DNA of 64,000 nucleotides, taken from Saccharospirillum sp. MSK14-1. Lineage in GTDB: Bacteria; Pseudomonadota; Gammaproteobacteria; Pseudomonadales; Natronospirillaceae. The DNA lies in assembly GCF_003054965.1 (NCBI RefSeq), contig NZ_MIES01000033.1, forward strand, positions 1,116,001 through 1,180,000, written 5' to 3'. A program made the translations under genes and the position numbers. Every line of letters starts with the position of its first letter. Within the stretch, counting starts at the first letter, position 1. A model generated the notes under the pieces. The model made no database searches, was not told the origin of the DNA, and worked only from the letters and a program-made list of their open reading frames with translations. Below, in pieces: positions 18,583-29,103 of the stretch.

Positions 18583-19920
18583 TCAGGCCTCCTGCTCGAT
18601 GCGCGTCAAGTTGTCGCGAAGAATCGGACCGTATTCGTACTTACCGGCACACACATAGGTGCACAGCGCCAGGTCCTCTTCATCCAGCTCCAGAGCACCG
18701 AGTTGCTCAGCCGCGTCGAGGTCACCTACGACCAGAGCACGCAACAGCTGGGTTGGCAGGATGTCCAATGGCATGACTTTTTCGAACTGCCCCACCGGCA
18801 ACATGGCTCGTTCGGAACCGTTGGTGGTGGTGGTAAAGTCGAATTTCTTGCCCTTGAATAACTTGGACAGATAGATATTCAGTACGGAGTGACGGTTACG
18901 ACCGGCCTGCAAATAATGCAGGATCGGACGCTCGCGACCTTCGGCCAGAACGCTCACCTGAGTGTGATGACGACCCAGGAAGGTCACCTCATCAACGCCA
19001 CCGCGGCCGCCAAAGACAGAACCGGAAATCAGTCGGCTCTCGCCGTCTTTCAGTTCATCGCGACTCAGATCGAACAGAGAAGCGCCAACGCGGGTACGGA
19101 CCAAACGAGGTTCTTTCACCTGCGGGCCCGCCAGTGCGACCACACGGTCCATGGATAGCTGACCGGTCGTCACCAGTTTCGCCAGGGCAATCACGTCCTG
19201 GTAACCGATACTCCAGACGGTCTTTTCAAGGCTGACCGGTTCCAGAAAATGAATGTGCGTTCCGCTGTTGCCTGCCGGATGAACACCGGCAAATTCCTCG
19301 ACACTGATGCCATCAGTGGTCGGGATTTTGGCACCCGGAGCTTTGCACAACCAGACTTTGCCGTCAGTCAGCTTAGTCAACAAGGACAAACCCTGAGTGA
19401 AGGCTTCCGCTTGTTCAGCAATAACCACTTCGGGATTCGCCGCCAACGGATTGGTATCCATTGCTTGCACGAAAATGGCCGCTGGTGTGCTGTCGATAGC
19501 AGGGACTTTGGAATAAGGACGTGTGCGGAACGCTGACCAGAAACCCGATTTAACCAGACGCTCGCGCAAGGTGGCAGCATCCAGACTGGCCAGCTGATCG
19601 GCTGGCGTGGCTCCGAAGTCTTCAGCGTCGTTGCCGTCAACCTCAAACACCATGGATTGGAAAACACGCCGAGCGCCTCGGTTGATGGCTTTTACGATGC
19701 CCGAAGCTGGCGCAGTGTAAACGATACCCTCTGATTTTTTGTCGGTGAAAACCGGTTGACCGAGCTTCACTCGATCGCCTTCGCGCACCAACATCGTCGG
19801 TTTCATACCCTGGTAGTCGTAACCGACCAGGGCGACGGTCGAAACCGGCCGACCGTCCGAAATTTCCTGGCGCGGTGCACCGGAGATCGGAAGGTCGAGC
19901 CCTTTACTGATCTTTATCAT
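18583..19920 (-). CDS. nqrA: Na+-translocating NADH:quinone reductase subunit A
   Basis: 445-residue cytoplasmic-side peripheral subunit implicated in ubiquinone binding; first gene of the operon. The family start [16 protein letters not shown] is clear, so I use the ATG at 19920 instead of a longer frame that runs into the promoter region. Other recognisable parts are [25 protein letters not shown]-like residues (here [18 protein letters not shown]), [16 protein letters not shown] and the C-terminal [17 protein letters not shown]. The 300-bp region upstream separates it from the divergent mfd. Confidence 0.97.
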   Translation of the reverse strand: MIKISKGLDLPISGAPRQEISDGRPVSTVALVGYDYQGMKPTMLVREGDRVKLGQPVFTDKKSEGIVYTAPASGIVKAINRGARRVFQSMVFEVDGNDAEDFGATPADQLASLDAATLRERLVKSGFWSAFRTRPYSKVPAIDSTPAAIFVQAMDTNPLAANPEVVIAEQAEAFTQGLSLLTKLTDGKVWLCKAPGAKIPTTDGISVEEFAGVHPAGNSGTHIHFLEPVSLEKTVWSIGYQDVIALAKLVTTGQLSMDRVVALAGPQVKEPRLVRTRVGASLFDLSRDELKDGESRLISGSVFGGRGGVDEVTFLGRHHTQVSVLAEGRERPILHYLQAGRNRHSVLNIYLSKLFKGKKFDFTTTTNGSERAMLPVGQFEKVMPLDILPTQLLRALVVGDLDAAEQLGALELDEEDLALCTYVCAGKYEYGPILRDNLTRIEQEA

Positions 19921-20224
19921 AGTGTGCTTTACCCGATGACTGACAGACGGAACCGGTAGGACACGGCCCATTCCGGCAGTCTGGTGTCAAATGCGTTTCA
20001 GGCCGGAGAGACTTGTGCCAAGGCGGCAAACCTGACCAACCCACCTAGAAAAAGCGGGCCCAAGTATAAAGATCGTCACCCGCCATTGCTACCATCACGC
20101 TGCCTTTATTCGAACAGCGCTATTTTTGTATAAAGCCTGTACAGTGGCGCCTGTGGCTGTGCCGGCCGTTGCTTTTTTGATAGCATTCGCGCCCTTCTGT
20201 ACCGCCAGGAAGCCACAATCCTCC
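19921..20224. other. 304-bp divergent region between nqrA and mfd
   Basis: Contains no gene. For nqrA, a TTGACA lies at 19985-19990 (minus strand) but no good -10 follows at 17 bases. For mfd, TTATTC (20106-20111), 17 bases, TATAAA (20129-20134) is a moderate sigma-70 candidate. The partial palindrome CAAATGCGTTTC at 19988-19999 resembles a degenerate PsrA site but has a mismatch. Confidence 0.45.
20106..20134 (+). promoter_or_regulatory. Possible sigma-70 promoter of mfd
   Basis: TTATTC at 20106-20111, a 17-base spacer and TATAAA at 20129-20134. The -10 is good and the -35 weak. It would place the transcript start about 80 bases before the chosen ATG. Confidence 0.35.
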
Positions 20225-23200
20225 ATGCTCAGTCACACGCTCAATCGACCCGAAACAAGTGGCGACCATCGTCGCGTTGGCAACGTCCGCGGCAGTGCCG
20301 ACAGTGCCTACTTGGCAGAGCTGATTCGCGACCAGGGTGGCACACTGCTGGTCATTGCCGACAGCCCCGCTCAACTGGACCGACTGGCCACTGAGCTGGC
20401 CGTCTTTCGCGCCACCGATGACGCCTGGGAAATTCTCAGTTTCCCCGATTGGGAAACCCTGCCCTACGACAATTTTTCGCCGCACGAAGACATCATCTCC
20501 GACCGATTGAGCCTACTGAACCAATTGGCCGAGGCGCCCCATGGGATCTGCCTGACCACCGCAGCCAACCTCAGTCACCGACTGCCACCACGCGAAGCGC
20601 TGATCGGCACTGCCTTCGATTGGCATCTAGGACAAACCCTAGACCTAGCAGCGCAAAGGCGCCAGTTAGAAAGCGCCGGTTATCGTGCTACGGATACGGT
20701 TTACCAACACGGCGAGTTTGCTGTGCGCGGCGCCATTCTCGATGTTTTCCCGATGGGTGCCGATCGCCCCATTCGAGTCGATCTGTTCGATGACGAAATC
20801 GAATCGCTGAAATGGTTCGATGCCGAGACCCAGCGTTCAGAAGAGTCGTTGGAACGCATTACCCTGCTGCCCGGCCGTGAAGTGCCGATGACCGAGACCG
20901 GAATCAGCCGCTTCCGCCAAGCATTCCGTGAGCGCTTTGATGTCGATTTCAGCCGTTGTACCGTTTATCAGGATGTCAGCGAAGGCATCGCGCCCGGCGG
21001 TATCGAGTACTTCCTGCCACTGTTTTATGAACGCACCGACACACTCTGGGATTATCTGCCAGACAACACTCTGGTCGTACAGGGCGACAATCTGGAAACC
21101 GCCCTAGAACAATTCTGGGGCGAAGTCGAAGCCCGTTATGAGAATCGACGCCACGACCTGACCCAACCCATACTCACGCCCACGGAACTGTTTACACCCA
21201 GCAATGAGCTCTTTGGCCGCGCCAATGGGTTTCCGCGTCTGACGCTCTCCACGCAAGCGGTTCGCGAACAAAGCGGCCATCTCAACCTCCCGGTTGAGGC
21301 GCCAGAAGAACTGCCGGTCGATCATCGCGCCCAACAGCCACTGCTGCATCTGGAGCGTTTCCTGATGGAAAGCTCGTATCGGGTGCTGTTCTGTGCTGAA
21401 TCCCTGGGTCGGCGGGAAGCATTGAAAGAGCTGCTGGACGGCATTGGTGTTCAGCCACAAAGCGTTGCCCGAGTCAGCGATTTCATCGCCGATAGCCGCG
21501 TTCGCTATGGCTTGACCGTGGCACCGTTAAGCGACGGTCTGGTCGCCCTTGAAGGCGAGTTCGTACTGATCAGTGAAACTCAGCTGTTCGGCGATTACGT
21601 GGTTCAGCAACGCCGGCGCAGTCGCAGCCAGACCGATAATAACGATCAGATCATCAAGAACCTGACTGAGCTGAGTCCCGGTGCGCCGGTGGTTCATCTC
21701 GATCATGGTGTTGGTCGCTATACCGGGCTGGAAACGCTGGAAGTGGACGGCCAGGCGCAGGAATTTGTCATGCTGACCTACGCCGAAGGATCCAAGCTGT
21801 ATGTACCCGTCAGCAACTTGCACCTGATCAGCCGTTACTCCGGCGCTGACATCGACCAGGCACCGCTGCACAAACTCGGTAACGACCGCTGGGCCAAAAC
21901 CAAGCGTAAAGCAGCGGAAAAAGTCCGCGATACCGCCGCTGAATTACTCAGCCTCTATGCCGAGCGCGAAGCGCGCAGCGGCCACAATTTCGAGTTCGCC
22001 GAAGCCGATTATCACCGTTTCAGTGCCGGTTTTGGCTTTGAAGAAACCGCCGACCAAGCCAACGCCATCGATGCGGTTATCGCCGATATGAAACGCCAGC
22101 AGCCGATGGATCGGCTGGTGTGTGGCGATGTCGGTTTCGGCAAAACCGAAGTGGCCTTACGCGCAGCGTTTATTGCGGCACAGGCAGGCCGCCAGGTAGC
22201 GGTACTGGTGCCGACGACCTTGCTCGCCCAACAACATTTCGAAAACTTCCGAGACCGCTTTGCCGACTGGCCAGTCCGCGTCGAAGCGCTAAGCCGCTTC
22301 CGCTCCGACAAAGAAACCAATGCCATCATTGAAGGTTTGGCCGAAGGCCGCGTCGACATCGTCGTCGGCACACACAAACTGCTGCAAAAGGACGTGCGTT
22401 TTAAAGATCTGGGCTTACTGATCATCGACGAAGAACATCGTTTTGGGGTGACTCAGAAAGAGAAGATCAAAGCACTGCGCGCCAACGTCGATATCCTGAC
22501 ACTGACCGCCACACCGATTCCACGCACCCTGAACATGTCGATGTCCGGGGTTCGTGATCTCAGCATCATTGCCACCCCACCCGCTCGCCGTTTATCGGTC
22601 AAAACCTTTGTCCGGGAGCGCGACGACGCCCAAGTGAAGGAAGCCTTACTGCGCGAAATTCTGCGTGGCGGCCAGGTCTACTACCTGCACAATGAAGTCA
22701 GCACCATCGAGCGCACGGCCAGCGCCTTGCGCGAACTGGTACCAGAAGCGCGGATCGTGGTCGCGCACGGCCAAATGCCGGAGCGGCAATTGGAACGCAT
22801 CATGTCCGACTTCTATCACAAGCGGTTCAACGTGCTGCTGTGCACCACCATTATTGAAACCGGCATTGATGTGCCGTCGGCCAACACCATCGTCATCGAA
22901 CGCGCCGATCGTTTTGGTCTGGCGCAGTTGCATCAGTTGCGCGGTCGCGTTGGTCGCTCGCACCATCAGGCCTACGCCTACTTAATGACACCGCCATGGA
23001 AGTCACTGACCAAAGACGCTCAAAAGCGGCTCGAAGCCATTGGCGAAGCACAGGATCTGGGCGCTGGCTTTACGCTGGCCACACACGATTTGGAAATTCG
23101 CGGTGCCGGTGAATTGCTCGGTGATGAGCAAAGCGGCCATATTGAAGGCATTGGCTTCTCTCTCTACCTGGACATGTTGAATCGTGCCGTCAAAGCCATT

Positions 23201-23686
23201 CAAGCGGGTGAAACCTTCTCGCCCGAAGTGGCCGAACGTGGCGGTGTCGACTTGAACTTGCGCATTCCGGCACTGATTCCGGACGATTACATTCCCGATA
23301 TCAATACGCGACTGTCGCTCTACAAGCGCATCGCCTCTGCGGCCGATGCCGACGAGCTGGATGAACTGCAGGTGGAAATGATCGACCGCTTTGGCTTATT
23401 GCCAGATGCGGTGCGCAATTTGTTCCGTCAAACATCGGTTCGTCTGCGCCTGGAACCACTGGGTATTGAGCGCTTCGATGTTGGCCCCAGCGGCGGTTTT
23501 ATCGACTTCGCCAAAGACACCGTCATTGATCCGTTCCGTCTGGTGCAATTGATTCAGTCACAGCCTCACCGTTTCAAGCTGAAAAATGGGACTCAGCTGC
23601 GTTTCAATGCGGACTGTGAGACACCCGAACAGCGGTTTGACACCGTCGAAGAAATCCTCACACTGATCACCAGCCAACCCGGATGA
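20225..23686 (+). CDS. mfd: Transcription-repair coupling factor Mfd
   Basis: 1153-residue SF2 translocase that removes RNA polymerase stalled at lesions and recruits UvrA. Domain order: UvrB-like N-terminal part (about 20-330, with the segment LPYDNFSPHEDIISDRL), the RNA-polymerase interaction domain beginning near PGAPVVHLDHGVGRYTGLE, then the RecG-like helicase core with Walker A GDVGFGKTE, DEEH box (IIDEEHRFGV), LTATPIPRTLNM and motif VI QLRGRVGRS. The TRCF C-terminal domain ends the protein. I choose the ATG at 20225 (MLSHTLNRPE); a longer frame from a TTG would use a hydrophobic, family-unlike extension. The stop overlaps csiV by 4 bp. Confidence 0.96.
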   Translation: MLSHTLNRPETSGDHRRVGNVRGSADSAYLAELIRDQGGTLLVIADSPAQLDRLATELAVFRATDDAWEILSFPDWETLPYDNFSPHEDIISDRLSLLNQLAEAPHGICLTTAANLSHRLPPREALIGTAFDWHLGQTLDLAAQRRQLESAGYRATDTVYQHGEFAVRGAILDVFPMGADRPIRVDLFDDEIESLKWFDAETQRSEESLERITLLPGREVPMTETGISRFRQAFRERFDVDFSRCTVYQDVSEGIAPGGIEYFLPLFYERTDTLWDYLPDNTLVVQGDNLETALEQFWGEVEARYENRRHDLTQPILTPTELFTPSNELFGRANGFPRLTLSTQAVREQSGHLNLPVEAPEELPVDHRAQQPLLHLERFLMESSYRVLFCAESLGRREALKELLDGIGVQPQSVARVSDFIADSRVRYGLTVAPLSDGLVALEGEFVLISETQLFGDYVVQQRRRSRSQTDNNDQIIKNLTELSPGAPVVHLDHGVGRYTGLETLEVDGQAQEFVMLTYAEGSKLYVPVSNLHLISRYSGADIDQAPLHKLGNDRWAKTKRKAAEKVRDTAAELLSLYAEREARSGHNFEFAEADYHRFSAGFGFEETADQANAIDAVIADMKRQQPMDRLVCGDVGFGKTEVALRAAFIAAQAGRQVAVLVPTTLLAQQHFENFRDRFADWPVRVEALSRFRSDKETNAIIEGLAEGRVDIVVGTHKLLQKDVRFKDLGLLIIDEEHRFGVTQKEKIKALRANVDILTLTATPIPRTLNMSMSGVRDLSIIATPPARRLSVKTFVRERDDAQVKEALLREILRGGQVYYLHNEVSTIERTASALRELVPEARIVVAHGQMPERQLERIMSDFYHKRFNVLLCTTIIETGIDVPSANTIVIERADRFGLAQLHQLRGRVGRSHHQAYAYLMTPPWKSLTKDAQKRLEAIGEAQDLGAGFTLATHDLEIRGAGELLGDEQSGHIEGIGFSLYLDMLNRAVKAIQAGETFSPEVAERGGVDLNLRIPALIPDDYIPDINTRLSLYKRIASAADADELDELQVEMIDRFGLLPDAVRNLFRQTSVRLRLEPLGIERFDVGPSGGFIDFAKDTVIDPFRLVQLIQSQPHRFKLKNGTQLRFNADCETPEQRFDTVEEILTLITSQPG

Positions 23687-24525
23687 GACCCCTGATGACA
23701 TTCAAACATGCCGTCCTGGCATTGACGTTGACACTGATAACGACGCTGGCGCTGGCCGAATCCGATGAGGAACGCTGGTATCAGGTTGAAATTCTGGTGT
23801 TCGAGAATCCCGACCGTGAGACCGACAGCCCGGAGCAATGGCCAACCTATCCCACCCTGGCTGAGCGTCCCTTTCGCATTGAACTGCCCAACACGCTGCG
23901 CTTTGATCGTGAGGAGCAAGAGGAAGAAGACCCGGACGCCGAACCGTTAGAAAGTCATGAGATTACCTATGGTCCAGAACGGACCGTTCTCGATGGTGAC
24001 CTCAACGAACTGACGCCTTTTCGTTTACTCGGCGAATCCGAGTATCAATTGGCGGAAGAAATTGAGGCCATGAACCGTCGTGATGGCTATCGACTGTTAT
24101 TTCATCAAGCCTGGGTACAGCCGGTGCCAGGTCGCGACGATGTCGAGTTGCTGCGCATCAGCGGTGGCAACAGCTACGGTCAGCAACCTGAGCTGCAAGG
24201 CTATTTGGAGTTGTATGTTGAACGGTATTTCCACCTCACAACTGACCTGCAGCTCATTCACTACACCCAGACAGACAACCCTTTTCGTCTGATTGATGAC
24301 AGCCTGGAAAATGAAGCAAGTGCGCCCTTCCCCGGTTTATCGTTAAACCAAGGCGCACCGGTGTTTCAAAGTGAGCTATCCCGGCAAACCAATAGCGACC
24401 GCTTTTTTGTCGCTACTGACAGCATCAGCCTGCAACAGCGTCGTCGTATGCGCAGCGGTGATTTGCATTATTTAGACAATCCGGAATTCGGCATGCTGAT
24501 CCTGATTACCCCCATAGACCGGTAA
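23683..24525 (+). CDS. csiV: CsiV family periplasmic protein
   Basis: 280 residues with a cleavable signal peptide (AVLALTLTLITTLALA, cut before ESDEERW). The start of the mature part, WYQVEILVFENP, and the C-terminal region RRRMRSGDLHYLDNPEFGMLILI are the conserved ends of the CsiV family. In Vibrio, CsiV is a septal peptidoglycan-binding protein needed with LpoA for PBP1a function when D-amino acids are present (family knowledge); here that role is inferred. The ATG overlaps the mfd stop (ATGA); a second Met four codons in is an alternative start. The mfd-csiV pairing is the same as in Pseudomonas. A strong terminator follows. Confidence 0.85.
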   Translation: MRPLMTFKHAVLALTLTLITTLALAESDEERWYQVEILVFENPDRETDSPEQWPTYPTLAERPFRIELPNTLRFDREEQEEEDPDAEPLESHEITYGPERTVLDGDLNELTPFRLLGESEYQLAEEIEAMNRRDGYRLLFHQAWVQPVPGRDDVELLRISGGNSYGQQPELQGYLELYVERYFHLTTDLQLIHYTQTDNPFRLIDDSLENEASAPFPGLSLNQGAPVFQSELSRQTNSDRFFVATDSISLQQRRRMRSGDLHYLDNPEFGMLILITPIDR

Positions 24526-24545
24526 TCATCATTGGATTCAGCCCA

Positions 24546-24578
24546 ATAAAAAAGGTCGGCAATGCCGACCTTTTTTAT
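24546..24578. terminator. Bidirectional intrinsic terminator between csiV and phosphorylase gene
   Basis: ATAAAAAAGGTCGGC, three-base loop AAT, then the complement ending in TTTTTTAT: a 15-bp perfect stem serving both converging genes. Confidence 0.93.
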
Positions 24579-24594
24579 GCGAATAACTGGCTGA

Positions 24595-25471
<877 letters not shown>

Positions 25472-25480
25472 TCGGCGGGC

Positions 25481-25509
25481 ATTGTACCGACCCCTCGGCA
25501 GCATGGAAA
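25481..25509 (-). promoter_or_regulatory. Promoter of tRNA-Arg with GC-rich discriminator
   Basis: On the minus strand TTTCCA, 17-base spacer, TACAAT, followed by GCCCGCC just before the mature tRNA 5' end. A GC-rich discriminator after the -10 is typical of stable-RNA promoters under stringent (ppGpp/DksA) control. Confidence 0.6.
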
Positions 25510-25547
25510 CCGTTTGTGATCAAGGCATTAGCGACGTCGCTGCAATG

Positions 25548-25574
25548 TTCACACGCCGCCATGACCGCTATAAT
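25548..25574 (+). promoter_or_regulatory. Possible promoter of the UPF0149 gene
   Basis: A perfect TATAAT at 25569-25574, 28 bases before the ATG, with TTCACA at 25548-25553 (15-base spacer, shorter than ideal). Confidence 0.45.
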
Positions 25575-25601
25575 CGCCGCCAGGATACCAAGGATAAAAC
25601 C

Positions 25602-26147
25602 ATGACTGATCTTGATCTGGACCAACTGGCCGACTGGCTGGAAGACGACCAACGCGCCGACGATTGCTTGGACATTCACGGCCTGCACGGTTATCTGACT
25701 GCGTTAGCCATCAGTGCCCAGCCGTTGTCTGACGAATGGTTGGCCAGCGCGATTGACCAATCGCTGCACGACCTGCCCGATGCAGAGGCCCAATGGTTTG
25801 CTGATCAGTGCGTGCAACTGCATCAACAGATTGCCACCGAACTCTATGCTGACGACGGCATTGCCTTAACGTTCGAACCCACCGCCGACTGGCAGGATTC
25901 TCCGCAGCAGTTTTGGGCTGAGGCGTTTATGGAAGTGGTCTTTACCGAGCCAGAGCATTTTGCAAGTGACCAGGAAGACAGTTTGGCCACTCTGCTTTTG
26001 CCCATCGAAGTGGCTTCCGGTTTGTTTGCCGATGAAGCCGACTACCAACCGATTTACCGTCAACCCAAATTGATTCGCCAGATGGTCGACGACCTGCCTG
26101 AAGTACTGACCGATCTCTACTTGCTGCTGCAAGCACCGGTGAAATAA
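25602..26147 (+). CDS. UPF0149 (YecA/YgfB-type) family protein
   Basis: 181-residue acidic, helical cytoplasmic protein. The family pattern is seen in LDQLADWLEDD, the DIHGLHGYLTALAISAQPLSDEW block and PQQFWAEAFMEVV. It lacks the C-terminal zinc-binding SEC-C motif of YecA proper. No molecular function is established for this subgroup. I start at the ATG of MTDLDLDQ, close behind a TATAAT box; a longer frame would start inside the tRNA promoter. Its stop lies 1 bp before the end of the convergent BolA-family gene. Confidence 0.8.
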   Translation: MTDLDLDQLADWLEDDQRADDCLDIHGLHGYLTALAISAQPLSDEWLASAIDQSLHDLPDAEAQWFADQCVQLHQQIATELYADDGIALTFEPTADWQDSPQQFWAEAFMEVVFTEPEHFASDQEDSLATLLLPIEVASGLFADEADYQPIYRQPKLIRQMVDDLPEVLTDLYLLLQAPVK

Positions 26148-26148
26148 C

Positions 26149-26451
26149 TCAGAGTTTGTTGCCACCCCGGCAATCCGGAGAGGCCGGTGCCTGACCTGCC
26201 CACTCTTGTGGCGCATAAGCATGAATCGCCAACGCATGCACCGGCCCACTCAGCTCGTCTTGCAAAAGCCCATAGACCAATTGATGCCGCTTAACCGAGC
26301 GCAAACCATCGAACCGATCACTGACGATTTCCAGACGAAAATGCGTTTCGCTGTTTTCCGGAACCGAATGGCGATGGCTTTCGTTTTCGATCAGCAGATG
26401 GGATGGCGACAATTCCGCCAGTTTGGATTCAATGCGTTCGGCGACAGACAT
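26149..26451 (-). CDS. BolA family protein
   Basis: 100-residue BolA-like protein, a class II KH-fold partner of monothiol glutaredoxins in iron-sulfur cluster handling. Family features are RIESKLAELSPSHLLIENESHRHSVP, ETHFRLEIVSDRFDGLRSVKRHQLVYGLL and the conserved C-terminal histidine in VHALAIHAYAPQEW, a cluster-ligand position in the family. The extended C-terminus (SPDCRGGNKL) is short. Start at the ATG giving MSVAERIESKL; the longer upstream frame is low-complexity and not family-like. It follows the exonuclease gene by 73 bp. Confidence 0.92.
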   Translation of the reverse strand: MSVAERIESKLAELSPSHLLIENESHRHSVPENSETHFRLEIVSDRFDGLRSVKRHQLVYGLLQDELSGPVHALAIHAYAPQEWAGQAPASPDCRGGNKL

Positions 26452-26524
26452 GATTAACCTCAATAAGAGTAACAAAGGTGGGCTAACAGAGCCCGTTGCC
26501 AAAATGGGCGGCAACGTCTGAATA

Positions 26525-27052
26525 TCAACCCGGGCCGCGCAATTGCTGTTGATGCTCGAGTAAGCTCGTTGCTTCATAGGTCATCTGCAACACCTTGGCA
26601 TCGACGCCGGCACGATGATGACTCAAGCCCTGCTCGGTGCGTATCCGGTGTTTGGTGTCATCCCAGACCGATAACTGAAATTCGCTGAGAATGCGTGGCA
26701 AAGTTTCCAAACGAAACGTCATTGTTTTGCGGGCGCTGTAATACAACAGCGCCAACCAACCAGAATCAAAACCCCAGCCATCGCTGTACAGAATCTGACC
26801 TTCGAGCAGCTCGTTCAACTGATCAGCAACCAGCGCTACCGAAACACCCTCACTCGACAACAGATCACGGCTAATACCGTGAATCGCTTCAGCACCGTCA
26901 TCCCAATGCAACCAATCTGGCTCCGGCACAACCAGCCAGGCGTATTCTTCGCCCTGCTCCGTGGCGACGCCGACTTCGATGGGGTAACTGCCCCGGCCGA
27001 AACCGGACGCTTCTATGTCCAAAATACCTGGCAACAACATCCGCGCTAACAA
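26525..27052 (-). CDS. DEDD-type 3'-5' exonuclease domain protein
   Basis: About 175 residues of the DnaQ/RNase T-like exonuclease fold. Catalytic residues are Asp and Glu in ILDIEASG, a mid-domain Asp in YSDGWGFDSGWLALL, and His and Asp in LSHHRAGVDAKVLQM. It is a stand-alone exonuclease domain and not a polymerase subunit; substrate unknown. The start is uncertain: a TTG at 27052 sits four bases after AGGAGTAGG, while the first ATG is four codons further in (27040), too far from that ribosome site. Confidence 0.8.
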   Translation of the reverse strand: MLARMLLPGILDIEASGFGRGSYPIEVGVATEQGEEYAWLVVPEPDWLHWDDGAEAIHGISRDLLSSEGVSVALVADQLNELLEGQILYSDGWGFDSGWLALLYYSARKTMTFRLETLPRILSEFQLSVWDDTKHRIRTEQGLSHHRAGVDAKVLQMTYEATSLLEHQQQLRGPG

Positions 27053-27168
27053 CCTACTCCTGCAATGGGATTGGCCCGTTCCAGGGCATGTTTAACAGTC
27101 TGATCAATCACTTAGCAAGCTTTACCTGCATCACAATGATGCTAGCAGCCGCCGAAGCAACTTGCCGA

Positions 27169-28875
27169 CTAGAGTGACTCAAACGCCGCTGCGACCGCAC
27201 TGGGTGTCAGAATCTGCGGCAACAATCGCGGTGCATCGCCATTCGCAGGATACACAACATACAAGGGCACACCGTTGCGGCCGAAACGCTCAATCAATGC
27301 ATCCACTTCGGGCGACGGCCGTGTCCAGTCGGCTCGCATCAGTTGAACGCCCGTGCGCTGTACCAAGCGATCAAAGGCATCGCCCGACAAGGCGACCGAT
27401 TCGTTGGCTTTGCAAGTAATACACCAGGCGGCTGTGACATCGAGGAAAACCGCTGTGCCATTCGCCTGGTAGCGTTGCAAGGTGGCCGCATCATAGGGTT
27501 GCCATTGCTCATCCGGTTGAGGCGCGGTAAACACCAACGACAACGCGCAGAGCGTCACCACAATCTGAGCGCCACGCAGCAACCATAAGGGTGCACCGGT
27601 AATGCGCACTGCCCAGCGATGAGCCCACAACACCAGAACCAACAACAGCAAACCCAATCCGGCGGTCATGATGACGACTGGTTCCGTCAGCTCAACCAAA
27701 ATCCACAACAACCATATGACGGTGGCGAATAATGGGAACGCCATCAGCTGACGAAACGTCACCATCCAGGCACCGGGTCGGGGTAAAAATCGACCGAGAT
27801 TTGGCAGGTAGGTCAGCACCAGAATCGGCAATGCCAACCCCAGCCCCATCACCGCGAAGAGGGTCAAACCAATCGCCGCCGGTTGGGTAACGGCGTAACC
27901 GATGGCGGCGCCCATAAAAGGCGCTGTACAGGGAGTTGCCACGAGAGTTGCCAACACGCCGGTAAAGAAACTGCCACTCCAGCCAGCACGCGTGGCCAAG
28001 CTTTGACCCGCGCCCATCCAGCGACCGGCGATTTCTACAAACCCACTCATCGCCAGAGCCAGCACAAAAAACAGAACCACCAGCGACGCCACAAAACCGG
28101 GCGATTGCAATTGGAAACCCCAACCGACCCAGGCACCGAGAGAACGCAATACCAACAAAACCATCGCGACCAGCACGAAACTGATCACCACGCCGGCGGT
28201 GTAAAGCCAGCCATGAACGATGGCACTGTGGCTGGTTTCGTCCGGACCGGGTTCAGCACGGTGCTGCACCAGCTGCAGCGCTTTTAACGACAACACCGGA
28301 AACACACAGGGCATTAGGTTAAGAATCAAACCACCGAGCAAGGCGAACACCAGTGCGCTGGCCAGCGTAATCGTTGCCAACTCAGAGCCGCTGGCGTTGT
28401 TAGCAGACAGTTCAAGGATCGCGGAGTCGTTGAACGAGGAAAAACCACCCATGCCTGACTCAGCATTGACCAGAGCGACGCCGTTTAAATCGAAACGCCG
28501 CTTTTGCGGTGGATAACACAAGCCGGCATCCGCACAGCCCTGATAGACCACTTCAATCTCGCCGCCGTCGTTTTGCACCGGATAAACAGCGGTCATGCTG
28601 TTGTAGTAGACCACCATCTGCTGATCGAAAGTGGGATCGTATTTTTCCACCGCACCGGGTGACAACTGCACTGAGCCCAGTTCAGCACCGTCGCTCGGCA
28701 GGACGCGGTGCTGATCGCGATACAAATAATAATCATCGGCAATCTGCCAATGCAGTCGCAGCGATTCGCCCTGACGCTCGACCGTCAGCTGAAAGGCGTC
28801 ATCCACCGGCAGAAAATCGGTTGCCTGAGCCAGACTGGCCACCATCATCAGCAATACTGCGACTAGCGATTTCAT
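27169..28875 (-). CDS. dsbD: Thiol:disulfide interchange protein DsbD
   Basis: 568-residue inner-membrane protein that carries electrons from cytoplasmic thioredoxin to periplasmic isomerases and cytochrome c assembly. The signal peptide ends SLAQA (about 18). The periplasmic alpha domain has its cysteine pair at 114 and 120 (GCADAGLC). Eight membrane helices hold Cys190 (NLMPCVFPVLS) and Cys316 (VATPCTAPFMGAA). The C-terminal thioredoxin-like gamma domain has AAWCITCK (485/488). All six redox cysteines are present. The 228-bp gap to the divergent desaturase gene holds that gene's promoter. Confidence 0.96.
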   Translation of the reverse strand: MKSLVAVLLMMVASLAQATDFLPVDDAFQLTVERQGESLRLHWQIADDYYLYRDQHRVLPSDGAELGSVQLSPGAVEKYDPTFDQQMVVYYNSMTAVYPVQNDGGEIEVVYQGCADAGLCYPPQKRRFDLNGVALVNAESGMGGFSSFNDSAILELSANNASGSELATITLASALVFALLGGLILNLMPCVFPVLSLKALQLVQHRAEPGPDETSHSAIVHGWLYTAGVVISFVLVAMVLLVLRSLGAWVGWGFQLQSPGFVASLVVLFFVLALAMSGFVEIAGRWMGAGQSLATRAGWSGSFFTGVLATLVATPCTAPFMGAAIGYAVTQPAAIGLTLFAVMGLGLALPILVLTYLPNLGRFLPRPGAWMVTFRQLMAFPLFATVIWLLWILVELTEPVVIMTAGLGLLLLVLVLWAHRWAVRITGAPLWLLRGAQIVVTLCALSLVFTAPQPDEQWQPYDAATLQRYQANGTAVFLDVTAAWCITCKANESVALSGDAFDRLVQRTGVQLMRADWTRPSPEVDALIERFGRNGVPLYVVYPANGDAPRLLPQILTPSAVAAAFESL

Positions 28876-29043
28876 CGAACCTCAGGTCCTTACTGTTAGA
28901 GCGTCAACGCAAGCGTGCCGGCGCCGGGTCTGTCAATTTGGCGTCAACAAATAGTAGAGAGGGCAAGGGGCCACCGACCAGCCAGCTTTCAGCTTCTTTA
29001 CCTTGCGATGACCGCCAGTTTAGACCACAGAGCAATACACAGC

Positions 29044-29072
29044 TTCACCCGTTGGCATCCCTTGCCTATACT
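29044..29072 (+). promoter_or_regulatory. Predicted sigma-70 promoter of the desaturase cluster
   Basis: TTCACC at 29044-29049, 17-base spacer, TATACT at 29067-29072; the ATG follows 31 bases later. No palindrome resembling a FabR or DesT operator was recognised nearby. Confidence 0.55.
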
Positions 29073-29103
29073 GCCTGCTTCAATTCCTGTGGACCTACAA
29101 TCA

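Noticed and set aside
19988-19999. CAAATGCGTTTC in the nqrA leader as a third PsrA-like site
   Set aside because: It has a mismatch in a core half and a two-base spacer, and it does not overlap a clear promoter.
20137-20144. CTGTACAG upstream of mfd, looking like a LexA box
   Set aside because: A LexA box needs CTGT and ACAG separated by 8 bases; here the halves touch.
20126-20224. Longer mfd start at a TTG with a hydrophobic leader
   Set aside because: Mfd is cytoplasmic, the extension has no family similarity and contains the predicted -10 box; the ATG at 20225 fits the family length.
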